Shown here in pieces: positions 1 to 6,603 of a stretch of 40,211 nucleotides of DNA. Position 1 is the first letter of the stretch. The number at the start of each line of letters is the position of its first letter. The notes below the pieces were generated by a model that saw nothing but the letters and a program-made list of their open reading frames with translations, searched no databases and had not been told where the DNA came from. The translations under genes were made by a program, and so were the position numbers. This DNA comes from Burkholderiales bacterium (GTDB taxonomy: Bacteria; Pseudomonadota; Gammaproteobacteria; Burkholderiales; Burkholderiaceae_E): NCBI GenBank assembly GCA_026399835.1, contig JAPLQE010000009.1, positions 1 through 40,211 on the forward strand. The letters are read 5' to 3'.

Positions 1-59
1 ACCTTCGCCTTCAGATCCTCGCCGTGTTGCCGCCGTACCTGACGCCGTGCACTTTCCAT
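1..59 (-). CDS. tnpA: IS66 accessory protein TnpA, N-terminus only
   Basis: An ATG at 59-57 (minus) opens a frame reading MESARRQVRRQHGEDLKAKV and continues past the window edge. This matches the basic N-terminus of IS66-family TnpA, a small helix-turn-helix accessory protein encoded upstream of tnpB and the DDE transposase tnpC. A GGAGG ribosome-binding site lies at 75-71, 11 bases before the ATG, in the loop of a hairpin. Only about 20 residues are visible, so the family call rests on that stretch plus the IS66-like terminus at 139. Confidence 0.7.
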   Translation of the reverse strand, partial: MESARRQVRRQHGEDLKAK

Positions 60-91
60 GGTGTCCACTTCCTCCGTAAGTGGACACCATG
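57..91. promoter_or_regulatory. Hairpin over the tnpA start codon and ribosome-binding site
   Basis: Perfect inverted repeat with 14-bp arms: CATGGTGTCCACTT at 57-70 and AAGTGGACACCATG at 78-91, with a 7-base loop at 71-77. On the minus (tnpA sense) strand the loop reads ACGGAGG, so the Shine-Dalgarno is presented in the loop while the start codon is paired in the stem. It could limit tnpA translation, particularly on transcripts entering from outside; that role is inference. Confidence 0.6.
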
Positions 92-139
92 CTCAGACGC
101 CATCCTCAGCGCGGCAAGATGACTTCCCCGGTTGCTTAC

Positions 140-425
140 TGATCATCCGCAGCAGTCAGCGGATGTTGAAGCCGGCCGCGCACAGCACCGCATGCAACTT
201 GTCGCCGAGCACGCCCTTCAGATGGCAGCGCCCCATCCGATGATCGCTCTTTAGGTGTCCGATCACCGGTTCGATCGCATGGCGGCGCTTGAGCGTTCTG
301 ACCTCGAGCTCGCTGAGCCGCGTCTTCTTGCCTCGATGCCTGTAGATGTGCAGTCTGTTCCTTGTCGGTGTTGTCACTGCGCGCTGCCACAGCCGGTCGG
401 AACTGATTCGGAATTCACTTCGCAT
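140..425 (-). pseudogene. IS5-type transposase, C-terminal remnant
   Basis: The minus-strand frame contains KRRHAIEPVIGHLKSDHRM followed by GRCHLKGVLGDKLHAVL and AAGFNIR. This is the C-terminal DDE-domain segment of IS5-family transposases, including the catalytic Glu of the IEPVIGH motif. Only the last 70 or so codons are recognisable; sequence upstream of about 380 is not transposase-like. The codon after FNIR is TGA where the family usually has Trp, after which the frame still reads LLRMI, so this looks like a point nonsense mutation. IS66 then interrupts it at 139/140. Not functional. Confidence 0.75.
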
Positions 426-464
426 CGTTGACCGAAAGGGGAGTCCCTGTAGAGGGGTTAGGCA

Positions 465-797
465 TCAGACGGCGACGCGAAGCGCGAGTGCTTCTTGTGC
501 CAACGTGTTGATACTCTTGCCCTCTGCCTGTGCGGCAATCGCCAACCTCTCGTGTAGTTCAGGGGGAATCCGAAGGTTGAACTTACCCGAGTAGTTGCGG
601 CGAGGTTCGACACCTTTTTCCTTGCAGACATCCAGGAACACCGTCAGGGACTTCTTGAACTCTGTCCGAAGCTCCTTGGGCGTCTTGCCATAGAAATCTG
701 CCCCGCCGGTGAGGCCAAGAATCTCACCCCTGAACATGTCGATCTCGGGGTCGTACTCAATCTTGGCGTTGTATCCGTCTACCGTCATCACGTTCAT
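465..797 (-). CDS. hicB: HicB-family antitoxin
   Basis: 110 residues. HicB antitoxins neutralise the HicA mRNA interferase and autoregulate their operon. The N-terminal part (residues 5-60) has the HicB partial RNase-H-like fold with a GYNAKIEYDPE and FRGEILGLTGGADFYG pattern. The C-terminus (about 75-110) has the ribbon-helix-helix pattern SGKFNLRIPPELHERLAIAA with KSINTLAQEAL, the DNA-binding domain. The start ATG at 797 overlaps the stop of the hicA remnant (ATGA). The gene is complete, but its toxin is reduced to a C-terminal stub. Its stop codon lies one base before an integron-type core site, and its base composition is lower in GC than the neighbours, which suggests acquisition. Confidence 0.85.
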   Translation of the reverse strand: MNVMTVDGYNAKIEYDPEIDMFRGEILGLTGGADFYGKTPKELRTEFKKSLTVFLDVCKEKGVEPRRNYSGKFNLRIPPELHERLAIAAQAEGKSINTLAQEALALRVAV

Positions 798-856
798 GGC
801 TTCACTCCATGTTGTTCAAGCCACTTCCTCACAGAGACCAAGATGCGCTTTCTGAT
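794..856 (-). pseudogene. hicA: HicA toxin, C-terminal stub
   Basis: In the frame that ends at the TGA overlapping the hicB ATG, the minus strand reads RILVSVRKWLEQHGVKP then stop. This matches the HicA C-terminus, whose usual ending is of the type VKSVRRFLENAGVKP. About 20 codons remain between the stop and the core site at 857-863; the double-stranded-RNA-binding-like body with the catalytic His is missing, so no toxin can be made. The truncation point coincides with the integron core site. Confidence 0.55.
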
Positions 857-881
857 GCCTAACGTTCGAGCTAAGCGGGCG
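857..881 (-). repeat. Half attC-like site (L'-spacer-R')
   Basis: Read on minus, CCGCTTAGC, TCGAAC and GTTAGGC stand in order, as in the 3' arm of many attC sites, with the recombination point G/TTAGGC. The matching 5' arm (R''-L'') is not seen in 882-1000, so the site is truncated. Confidence 0.45.
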
Positions 882-1115
882 ACAACGGCAGGACGCCAGG
901 CCCAGGCTGGCGAAACCGGGCTGCCATGAGTTCTCCGGAATGAGCGTCGCGGACCCGCGCCTGCACGGGCTGCGCGTCGCCCCGGATCTCGCCTGCAGTG
1001 CCGCCAGCCGCTTCGCCAGCCGCCGGACCCCGAGCAGCCGGCCCCTGCGGCACCACCGCCGGAGCGGCGAGCCGACGCGTGCGTGCGTGTCTCGCGCGCA
1101 TGACCCCGCGCAGGC
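882..1115. other. Intergenic, nothing recognised
   Basis: No frame on either strand gives a recognisable protein and no RNA gene or clear hairpin was seen. Codons on the minus strand directly after the monooxygenase stop do not look like a continuation of it. Confidence 0.4.
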
Positions 1116-2363
1116 TCAGCCGCCCGCGACCTTCACCGACTCGACGCTGAAGCCGGCGATGCGCTTGTAGTCGTCCGAGATCCGCCGCAGTTCGTCCTCG
1201 GAGATCACGTCGGAGAGCCGCTCGAACGGCCGCCCGTCGGTGAGCGCATCGACCTTCATCAGGATGTAGTCGGGCGGCACGCTGCGGTTGGTCTCGACGA
1301 TCCGCGAGGTCGCGGGCCGGCGCTGCGCCTCGTAGGCCTCGAGCGCCCCGCATGCATCGCCCGGTCCCGCCAGAGCGAGCTGTTCCGCCAGCACGCGAGC
1401 ATCGATCAGCGCCTGCGCCGAGCCGTTGCTGCCACGGGGGTACATCGGATGCGCGGCATCACCGAGCAGCGTCACGCGGCCGTAGGTCCAGCGATCGGCG
1501 GGATCACGGTCGACCATCGGGTACTCGATGACCCGGTCGGCGTCGCGGATCAGCGCCGGCACGTCGAGCCAGTCGAACGACCAGTCGGCGAACACCGGCG
1601 CGAACGACTCGAGCCGTGCCGGCCGGTTCCAGTCGTTCATCCGGGCCTGCGGATCACGCAGCTCGGCCACCCAGTTCACCAGCTGCAGCCCGTTGGCGTC
1701 GACGTCGTCGACGATCGGATAGATGACCATCTTGCCGGTATCGATCGTGCCGATCCGGAAGTAGGTCTTGCCATCGAGGATCGGCGGGCGTCGGGTCACG
1801 CCACGCCAGGTGTTGATGCCGGCGAACGCGAGCGTGTCCTGGGGCCGCAGCCGCGCCCGGATCGCCGATCCGACGCCGTCGCAGGCGACCACCACGTCGG
1901 TGCGCACCGCCTCGAGCGGTGCGTCCGGTCCCGAGCCGGCGAGGTGCAGCGTCGCCCCCGCAGCGTCCTGAGACACGTCCACCGCGCGGCGATCGAGGTG
2001 CACCCGGGCCGGACCCAGTCGCGCGAGCACCGCGCGCCACATCGCGCCGTGCAGCCGACCGCGATGGATCCCGATCTCGGGCAGTGCGTAGCCGGCGTGC
2101 CGGCCGCGCGGCTCGCGATAGACGATCTGCCCCCAGCGGTTCGCGAACACGCTTTCGCGGTTCTCGATGCCGAGCGCCTCGATCTCGGCCTGCAGGCCGA
2201 GTGCCGCGAGTTCACGCATCGCGTGCGGCAGCAGCGTGATGCCGACGCCGAGCTCGCGCATCTCGGGCGCGGCCTCGAAGACGTCGCAGTCGATCCCGCG
2301 GGCGTGCAATGACAGCGCCAGCGCCAGCCCCCCGATGCCACCGCCCGCGATCGCGACCTTCAT
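1116..2363 (-). CDS. FAD-dependent monooxygenase (salicylate-hydroxylase-like)
   Basis: 415 residues. Class A flavoprotein monooxygenase that would hydroxylate an aromatic or related substrate using NAD(P)H and O2; the substrate is unknown. The N-terminal dinucleotide-binding motif is GGGIGG at residues 7-12, with an acidic residue ending the second strand (FEAAPE). CDGVGSAIR in the middle is the DG motif that contacts FAD and NAD(P)H. LLGDAAHPMYPRGSNG is the GD motif that binds the FAD ribityl chain. The start ATG at 2363 overlaps the stop of the upstream Bug protein (ATGA), so the two are translationally coupled. The pairing suggests uptake and oxidation of one small organic acid. Confidence 0.88.
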   Translation of the reverse strand: MKVAIAGGGIGGLALALSLHARGIDCDVFEAAPEMRELGVGITLLPHAMRELAALGLQAEIEALGIENRESVFANRWGQIVYREPRGRHAGYALPEIGIHRGRLHGAMWRAVLARLGPARVHLDRRAVDVSQDAAGATLHLAGSGPDAPLEAVRTDVVVACDGVGSAIRARLRPQDTLAFAGINTWRGVTRRPPILDGKTYFRIGTIDTGKMVIYPIVDDVDANGLQLVNWVAELRDPQARMNDWNRPARLESFAPVFADWSFDWLDVPALIRDADRVIEYPMVDRDPADRWTYGRVTLLGDAAHPMYPRGSNGSAQALIDARVLAEQLALAGPGDACGALEAYEAQRRPATSRIVETNRSVPPDYILMKVDALTDGRPFERLSDVISEDELRRISDDYKRIAGFSVESVKVAGG

Positions 2364-3325
2364 TCGGCGGTGATCCGGCGGGCCTCGATCAACGTCGCCC
2401 AGCGCTGCGCATCGCGCTCGACGAGCTGGCGGAACGCCTCGGGCGTGCTGCCGGCCGGATCCATCCCCTGGGTCTGGAACGCGGTGCGGACCTCGGGCAG
2501 CGCGAGGATGTCCTGCAGTTCGCGGTTGTAGCGGGCGACCAGATCGCTCGGGGTGCCCGCGGGTGCGAAGACGCCGTACCACATGTCGACGTTGATGCGG
2601 CCGACACCGGCCTCCTCGAGCGTGGGCAGCGTGGGCAGCAGGGCGTGGCGGCTGCCGCTGCCGATCGCGAGCGCATTCAGACGGCCGGAGCGCACGTGCG
2701 GCAGGCCCACGTGGATCGGCAGGAACATCGCCTCGATCTGACCCGACAGCAGGTCGGTCACCGCCTGCGCGGTGCCGCTGTACGGGATGTGCGTGATGAA
2801 GAGTCCGGTCTGGGCCTTGAACAATTCCATCGACAGGTGGTGCGGTGTGCCCACGCCCGGGGACGCGTAATTCAGCCGGCCGGGCTTCGCCTTCGCGGCG
2901 GCCACCAGGTCGGCGACGCTCCGATATCCGGTGGCGGCCGAAGCGACCAGCAGCAACTGGCCCCAGCTGGTCTGCGACACCGGGAGCAGATCCCGCACCG
3001 GATCGAACGGCAGCTTCGGATACAGGCCGCGGTTCATCACCAGCGTGTTCACGCTCACCAGCAGCGTCTGGCCGTCGGGCTTCGCGCGTACTACCGACTC
3101 GGTGCCGATATTGCCCGATGCGCCCGCTCGATTCTCGACGATCACCGGACGGCCCAGTCGCTCCGACAGGCGCGGGCCGACGGTCCGCGCGATCAGGTCG
3201 ATGCCGGTGCCGGGCGTGAACGGCACGACGAGGCGCAGCGGGGCGGGGGACTGCGCTCGGACGAAGGAGGGCAGCGCGACGAGGGCGCCGAGCAGCGCTC
3301 GACGCAGCGAACGGAACTTGTTCAT
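2360..3325 (-). CDS. Bug-family substrate-binding protein of a tripartite tricarboxylate transporter
   Basis: 321 residues. Periplasmic binding protein for carboxylates and similar small molecules. A signal peptide is visible at residues 1-24 (RRALLGALVALPSFVRAQ). The Bug signature follows: LRLVVPFTPGTGIDLIART, then RPVIVENRAGASGNIGTE, then YASPGVGTPHHLS and IPYSGTAQAVTDLLSGQI, which line the cleft that grips the carboxylate. Length is normal. No membrane components (TctA/TctB) are nearby, as is usual for Bug paralogues. It overlaps the monooxygenase gene by four bases. The ATG at 3325 was chosen because it gives a normal signal peptide. Confidence 0.92.
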   Translation of the reverse strand: MNKFRSLRRALLGALVALPSFVRAQSPAPLRLVVPFTPGTGIDLIARTVGPRLSERLGRPVIVENRAGASGNIGTESVVRAKPDGQTLLVSVNTLVMNRGLYPKLPFDPVRDLLPVSQTSWGQLLLVASAATGYRSVADLVAAAKAKPGRLNYASPGVGTPHHLSMELFKAQTGLFITHIPYSGTAQAVTDLLSGQIEAMFLPIHVGLPHVRSGRLNALAIGSGSRHALLPTLPTLEEAGVGRINVDMWYGVFAPAGTPSDLVARYNRELQDILALPEVRTAFQTQGMDPAGSTPEAFRQLVERDAQRWATLIEARRITAE

Positions 3326-3551
3326 GGCTTGATTATGCAGAAGGTTCCGGGCGCGGCCCGTAGAACCCGGCCCGGTCGACGCAACACGCAAAGAAGACCC
3401 CCGACCGGCTCGCGCGGGACGGGGGCTCGCCGGACCGGTGCGCGCTGCGCACCGGTCGGGGATCACCAAGAGCAACAAGAACGTCGCCGCCGATGCCGAG
3501 GCGATCACCGGGCGCATCCCTGAACTCATCGAGGATGCCAGCATCGATTCA

Positions 3552-3567
3552 GGGGATAGGAATCTCC
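3552..3567 (+). repeat. Dispersed motif, copy a
   Basis: GGGGATAGGAATCTCC. It directly follows (on minus) the point where the IS1595-type transposase frame loses homology. It is one of five copies in the window, all in plus orientation. Confidence 0.5.
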
Positions 3568-3579
3568 TGAGCTCACCAT

Positions 3580-3740
3580 GTGACCCGACCTCCACGCTGC
3601 CGACCAGGCGCTCGCGCCCCGGGCGCACGAGCACGGCCCTCAGCCGGTCAAGCATGGCGCAACCCGTCTGGTAGGAACCGACTTCGAGGGTGCGCTTCAG
3701 ACTCGACGCGGCGATTCCGTCCTTTCTTCGCGTTCGCAGC
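3580..3740 (-). pseudogene. IS1595-family transposase fragment
   Basis: The minus frame reads LKRTLEVGSYQTGCAMLDRL, then RAVLVRPGRERLVGSVEV. This is the conserved segment just before the first catalytic Asp in IS1595-family transposases (usual pattern LGLGSYQTAW..LHKLRRAMVRPGRDRLSG.VEVDE). The frame loses similarity exactly where the catalytic DE(T) would begin, close to the dispersed motif at 3552. About 50 codons survive, so it is inactive. Confidence 0.65.
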
Positions 3741-3744
3741 GCGT

Positions 3745-4605
3745 TCAGCGAGCCGGCTCGGCGAAGAACTCCAGCAGCGCGCGCGACACGAACTCCGGCT
3801 GCTCCTCGGTCACCCAGTGCCCGCTGTCGGGTACCAGGCCGCCGCGGACGTCCTCGGCCACGCGCTGCAGCGACTGCAGCGTCTCCAGGCCGCGCCCGAA
3901 GCTGCGGTCGCCGCCGAGTGCGAGCACCGGCATCTTCAGCCTGCCGTGCCGCTCGAGCCACGCACGGTTGTCGTCGGCGTCCTGGGGCAGCGCCCGGTAG
4001 TAGCCGAACATCGCGCGCATCGCACCGGCACTGCGGTAGCAGCGCAGGTACTCGTCGCGGTCTGCACGCGGGATGCAGGTCGGCAGGTAGCCGTAGTGCT
4101 CGAACAGCCAGTCGAGGATCAGGTGTTCGCGCTCGTGGAACAGCGCCTCGGGCAGGTCGAGCGTGCGGAACAGCGCGTGGTGCCAGCGCCGGCCGCCCTG
4201 CGAGAAATCGTGTCCGTCGCCCGGGATCGCGACATCGAGGATCGCGAGCCGGCGCACGGCGTCGGGGTGGGCACAGGCGAGCGCGAAGGCGGTCGGGCCG
4301 CCCCAGTCGTGACCGACGAGGAAGAAGCGATCGATCCCCAGATGCTTGTGTAAGAGCCGCCAGACGTCGGCCGCGACGGTCTTCTTGTCGTAGCCGCCGG
4401 GCGGCCGCGAGGTGTCGCCGAGTCCGCGCAGGTCGGGCGCGATCACCCGGTAGCGCGGCGCGAGCCGAGGGATCACGTGCCGCCACTCGTGCGACGTCTG
4501 CGGAACGCCGTGCAGCAGCACGACGACGTCTTCGGCGTCGCCGACGTCGCGGTAGTGCACCAGCATGTCGCCGAGGTCGGCGTAGCGTCCGGTCGGTGAA
4601 TCCAC
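3745..4605 (-). CDS. Alpha/beta hydrolase, epoxide hydrolase / haloacid dehalogenase type
   Basis: 286 residues from a GTG start at 4605, preceded by CAGGAG seven bases upstream; later starts would cut into the first strand. The oxyanion motif HGVPQTSHEW is at residues 32-41. The nucleophile elbow is GHDWGG with Asp100 as nucleophile, which places it with epoxide hydrolases and fluoroacetate-type dehalogenases rather than Ser esterases. The general base is His263 (GHWVTEEQP), and the likely acid is Asp233. A lid with aromatic residues lies at about 140-210. The substrate cannot be named. It lies between IS debris and the dioxygenase gene on the same strand, 56 bases downstream of the dioxygenase. 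Confidence 0.88.
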   Translation of the reverse strand: MDSPTGRYADLGDMLVHYRDVGDAEDVVVLLHGVPQTSHEWRHVIPRLAPRYRVIAPDLRGLGDTSRPPGGYDKKTVAADVWRLLHKHLGIDRFFLVGHDWGGPTAFALACAHPDAVRRLAILDVAIPGDGHDFSQGGRRWHHALFRTLDLPEALFHEREHLILDWLFEHYGYLPTCIPRADRDEYLRCYRSAGAMRAMFGYYRALPQDADDNRAWLERHGRLKMPVLALGGDRSFGRGLETLQSLQRVAEDVRGGLVPDSGHWVTEEQPEFVSRALLEFFAEPAR

Positions 4606-4661
4606 GAGGCGTCTCCTGAGGTCTCGAGGGCCGGCGGGTCGTCCCGCGGGCGCCGGGCGTG

Positions 4662-5357
4662 TCAGCGATACGCGCCCTTGGCCGCGCTGTCCTCGCCGTG
4701 CAGCTGCCGCACGGAGGTGGGGATGTAGCGGATGGCGAAACCGATCCGCCGGTTGTCCGACACGTTGGGCGGCGAGCCATGCACGATGCGCACGTGGTGC
4801 AGCGACATCTCGCCCGGACTCAGGTCCAGCCTCACGGCCGTGCTCTCGTCGATGTCGACAGCGACCTCCTGCCCGCGGGTCAGCAGGTTGTTGTCGTCGA
4901 AGGAGTCGCGATGCGGCACCTGATCCATCCGGTGCGTACCCGGGATCACCGACATCGCACCGCTCGCCGCGTTGCTCTCGCTGAACGCCACCCAGGCGGT
5001 GACGACGTCGGGCGAGGACAAGCCCCAGTAGGTCGAGTCCTGGTGCCACGACACGAACGCCGGGGTGCGCGCCTCCTTGATGAAGAAGTTCGTGTTCCAG
5101 CAGAGCAGATCGGGGCCGTACAGGTCCTCGATCGCATCGACGATGGGCTGCAGGTGCACCACGTCGGACAGGAACTTGAACAGCAGATGCGACTTGTGGC
5201 GCTGGTCGCCGCGCAGGACGGCGCCCTGCCCGCGCTCGAAGCTCTCGATCCTGTCACGGATCTCGAGGGCCTGCGCCTCGCTCATCACGCGCACGCGCGG
5301 CACGAAGCCGTCGCGCTCGAACTGATCGATCTGCGTCTGGGAGAGCATCTCGGGCAT
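4662..5357 (-). CDS. Phytanoyl-CoA-dioxygenase-family protein, short C-terminus
   Basis: 231 residues. Fe(II)/2-oxoglutarate dioxygenase of the PhyH superfamily. The facial triad is visible as His105 and Asp107 (WHQDSTYW) and His193 (IVHGSPPN), followed by the Arg of DNRRIGFAIRY that would hold 2-oxoglutarate. Relatives I know run about 270-290 residues and continue after the DSA segment with a VRG..D..GHF tail; this protein stops at EDSAAKGAYR. The catalytic set is therefore complete but the C-terminal strand is lost or replaced. It directly follows the last codons of a TRAP-type permease on the same strand, so it was probably once the last gene of a transport-plus-oxidation operon. Confidence 0.82.
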   Translation of the reverse strand: MPEMLSQTQIDQFERDGFVPRVRVMSEAQALEIRDRIESFERGQGAVLRGDQRHKSHLLFKFLSDVVHLQPIVDAIEDLYGPDLLCWNTNFFIKEARTPAFVSWHQDSTYWGLSSPDVVTAWVAFSESNAASGAMSVIPGTHRMDQVPHRDSFDDNNLLTRGQEVAVDIDESTAVRLDLSPGEMSLHHVRIVHGSPPNVSDNRRIGFAIRYIPTSVRQLHGEDSAAKGAYR

Positions 5358-5383
5358 GTTCCGTTTCCTGTTCCAGTTTACCT

Positions 5384-5461
5384 GTGCATCGTCGAGGGCA
5401 GCCAGAGGGCGATCTGCGGAAACGCGATCAGCAGGCCGAGCGCGACGATCTGCGGTCCGAG
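5384..5461 (-). pseudogene. TRAP transporter large permease (DctM) 3' end
   Basis: The minus frame reads PQIVALGLLIAFPQIALWLP then STMHR and stop, 26 bases upstream of the dioxygenase start. This is the hydrophobic C-terminus seen in DctM-type TRAP permeases (pattern ALLIAFPQIALWLP). The frame upstream of about 5461 is unrelated, so some 400 codons are gone. The call rests on a short stretch. Confidence 0.5.
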
Positions 5462-5573
5462 GCAGGACCAGGTCGATCTGAAGAGTTTGGGGCCTGGCCG
5501 GCCGGCTGCGACAGGGCCGGCGCCGATTCGTGCACACTTCGGGTTCCAACGTGCCGTCGGAAGGAGGAGATCG

Positions 5574-6017
5574 ATGAATACGGTCAAGAGTGCGCTGGCT
5601 CAAAAGGGCGGCACGTTGATCCACGTCCGCTCCAGTGACATGGTCGTCGAGGCCCTGCTCAAGATGCGTGACAACCGCGTCCGTTCGGTGCTGGTCATCG
5701 ACGACAACGTGCTGGCGGGCATCGTGACCCAGGGTGACTGCGCCATCAGGGTGCTGCTGCCGGGACTCGACGCGAAGCAGACGCCGGTGAGCCAGGTGAT
5801 GACGCGCGACCCGGTCACGGTCAAGCCGGCAGACCCGCTGGAGGGTTGCATGACCATGATGGCCTCGCGAGGCTTCCGGCACCTGCCCGTGCTCCACGCC
5901 GGCAAGGTCGTGGGCGTGATCTCGATCGGCGACGTCGTGAAGGACGTCATCCGGGACCTGGAGCTCAACGTGGGCGATCTGACGCGCTACATCATGACCG
6001 ACGGCCCCGGGGGCTGA
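5574..6017 (+). CDS. CBS-domain-pair protein
   Basis: 147 residues, two CBS motifs and nothing else. CBS 1 spans about residues 8-65 (HVRSSDMVVEALLKMRDNRV, LVIDDNVLAGIVTQGD) and CBS 2 about 73-135 (VSQVMTRDPVTVKPADPLEG, LPVLHAGKVVGVISIGDVVK). Such stand-alone pairs bind adenine nucleotides or NAD-type ligands as energy or redox sensors; the partner is unknown. A strong AAGGAGG lies seven bases before the ATG. It is transcribed divergently from the dioxygenase gene and followed by a long gap, so probably a single-gene unit. Confidence 0.9.
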   Translation: MNTVKSALAQKGGTLIHVRSSDMVVEALLKMRDNRVRSVLVIDDNVLAGIVTQGDCAIRVLLPGLDAKQTPVSQVMTRDPVTVKPADPLEGCMTMMASRGFRHLPVLHAGKVVGVISIGDVVKDVIRDLELNVGDLTRYIMTDGPGG

Positions 6018-6159
6018 TCGACGAGCGCGGGGCGGCGAGGTCGTCGAACGCGACGTCCCGCGGATCCGACTTCGTGCCCATGCCGGCCGCGATGTCCGCG
6101 AGGCAGCGGTGCTCGGCAGGGTTGACGTGGGCGACCGTCCTGCTACCGGGTGCGCCGGC

Positions 6160-6174
6160 GGGGACAGGAATTTC
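6160..6174 (+). repeat. Dispersed motif, copy b
   Basis: GGGGACAGGAATTTC followed by AAGCGCCCT. It resembles copy c beyond the core: both have (A/T)TTTCAA then a C-rich stretch. Confidence 0.5.
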
Positions 6175-6305
6175 AAGCGCCCTCGCGAGGCTGGCCGCTG
6201 TGGCAGCAAGCGCCATGGGCAGGGGGGCCGCACGAGGCGAAGGCGCCCTGTCGGATGCACGCCGGTGTGAACGCAGCCGGGCTGCGAGCGGCGGCGGGTC
6301 GCGAT

Positions 6306-6330
6306 CCTGGCCTGGATTCGGGGCTCGGGC
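6306..6330 (+). repeat. 25-bp repeat, first copy
   Basis: Begins CCTGGCCTGGATTCGG and ends GGGCTCGGGC. It is identical at 24 of 25 positions to 12160-12184, in the same orientation. In both places it sits in a gene-free gap next to a dispersed-motif copy. Confidence 0.55.
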
Positions 6331-6603
6331 AACTCCAGCGGGCTCAGGCACCCGCACCGCCGCAACCGGCACCGCCCCCACGCAGGCATCGGCGATGTGC
6401 CGCCGATGCCCTGACTCGGGCCCGCGTCGGGGCCGCGTCGGGGCCGCCTTCGGACGTTGAACGGGGGTTCGGTCGGTTCGCATCGGAATGGGAGGGCTCG
6501 AGCAGTCGGGGCATCCGACTCGGGCGGACACCGACTTCAGGCTGCCACCGATGCGTTGTCGGAGATACCTCGGGGCGACCCGGGGTAGCGGATCCGCGTC
6601 GTC

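Larger units (their letters stand above)
1..139 (-). mobile_element. IS66-family element, left end (cut by window edge)
   Basis: The minus strand begins with GTAAGC at 139-134, the terminal hexamer I know from IS66 ends, and runs into the start of an IS66-type tnpA at 59. The sequence on the other side (140 onward) is an IS5-type transposase coding remnant, so 139/140 is a clean element boundary. The rest of the element lies beyond base 1. The terminus is assigned from memory of the family, not from a search. IS66 elements usually duplicate 8 bp, so GATGATCA at 147-140 (read on minus) would be the expected duplication; the other copy is outside the window. Confidence 0.7.
457..881 (-). other. 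Relic integron gene cassette (hicA'-hicB) with core sites
   Basis: On the minus strand the block starts after GTTAGGC (863-857), preceded by CCGCTTAGC and TCGAAC. This is the layout of the 3' half (L', spacer, R') of an integron attC site. The block ends with the hicB stop directly followed by GCCTAAC (463-457), the R'' core of the next attC. The core sites extend into a perfect 13-bp inverted repeat (GTTAGGCATCAGA at 457-469, its complement at 851-863). Gene orientation towards the trailing attC, near absence of noncoding sequence, lower GC (about 55 percent in the hicB line against about 70 percent around) and toxin-antitoxin cargo all fit a cassette. Both attC sites are incomplete and no intI is present. 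Confidence 0.55.
3326..3744. other. Intergenic region with insertion-sequence debris
   Basis: This 419-base gap separates the Bug gene from the hydrolase gene, both on minus. It holds an IS1595-type transposase fragment (about 3580-3740), one copy of the dispersed GGGGATAGGAA motif (3552-3567), and GC-rich sequence up to 3326 with no intact gene. Confidence 0.5.
6018..6603. other. Gene-free region with repeat copies
   Basis: 586 bases without a convincing gene. It contains a copy of the dispersed motif (6160-6174) and a 25-bp sequence (6306-6330) found again at 12160-12184. A minus-strand stretch at about 6015-6130 translates to HVNPAEHRCLADIAAGMG and TKSDPRDVAFDDLAAPRSS, which looks protein-like but was not identified and has no intact frame. 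Confidence 0.45.
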
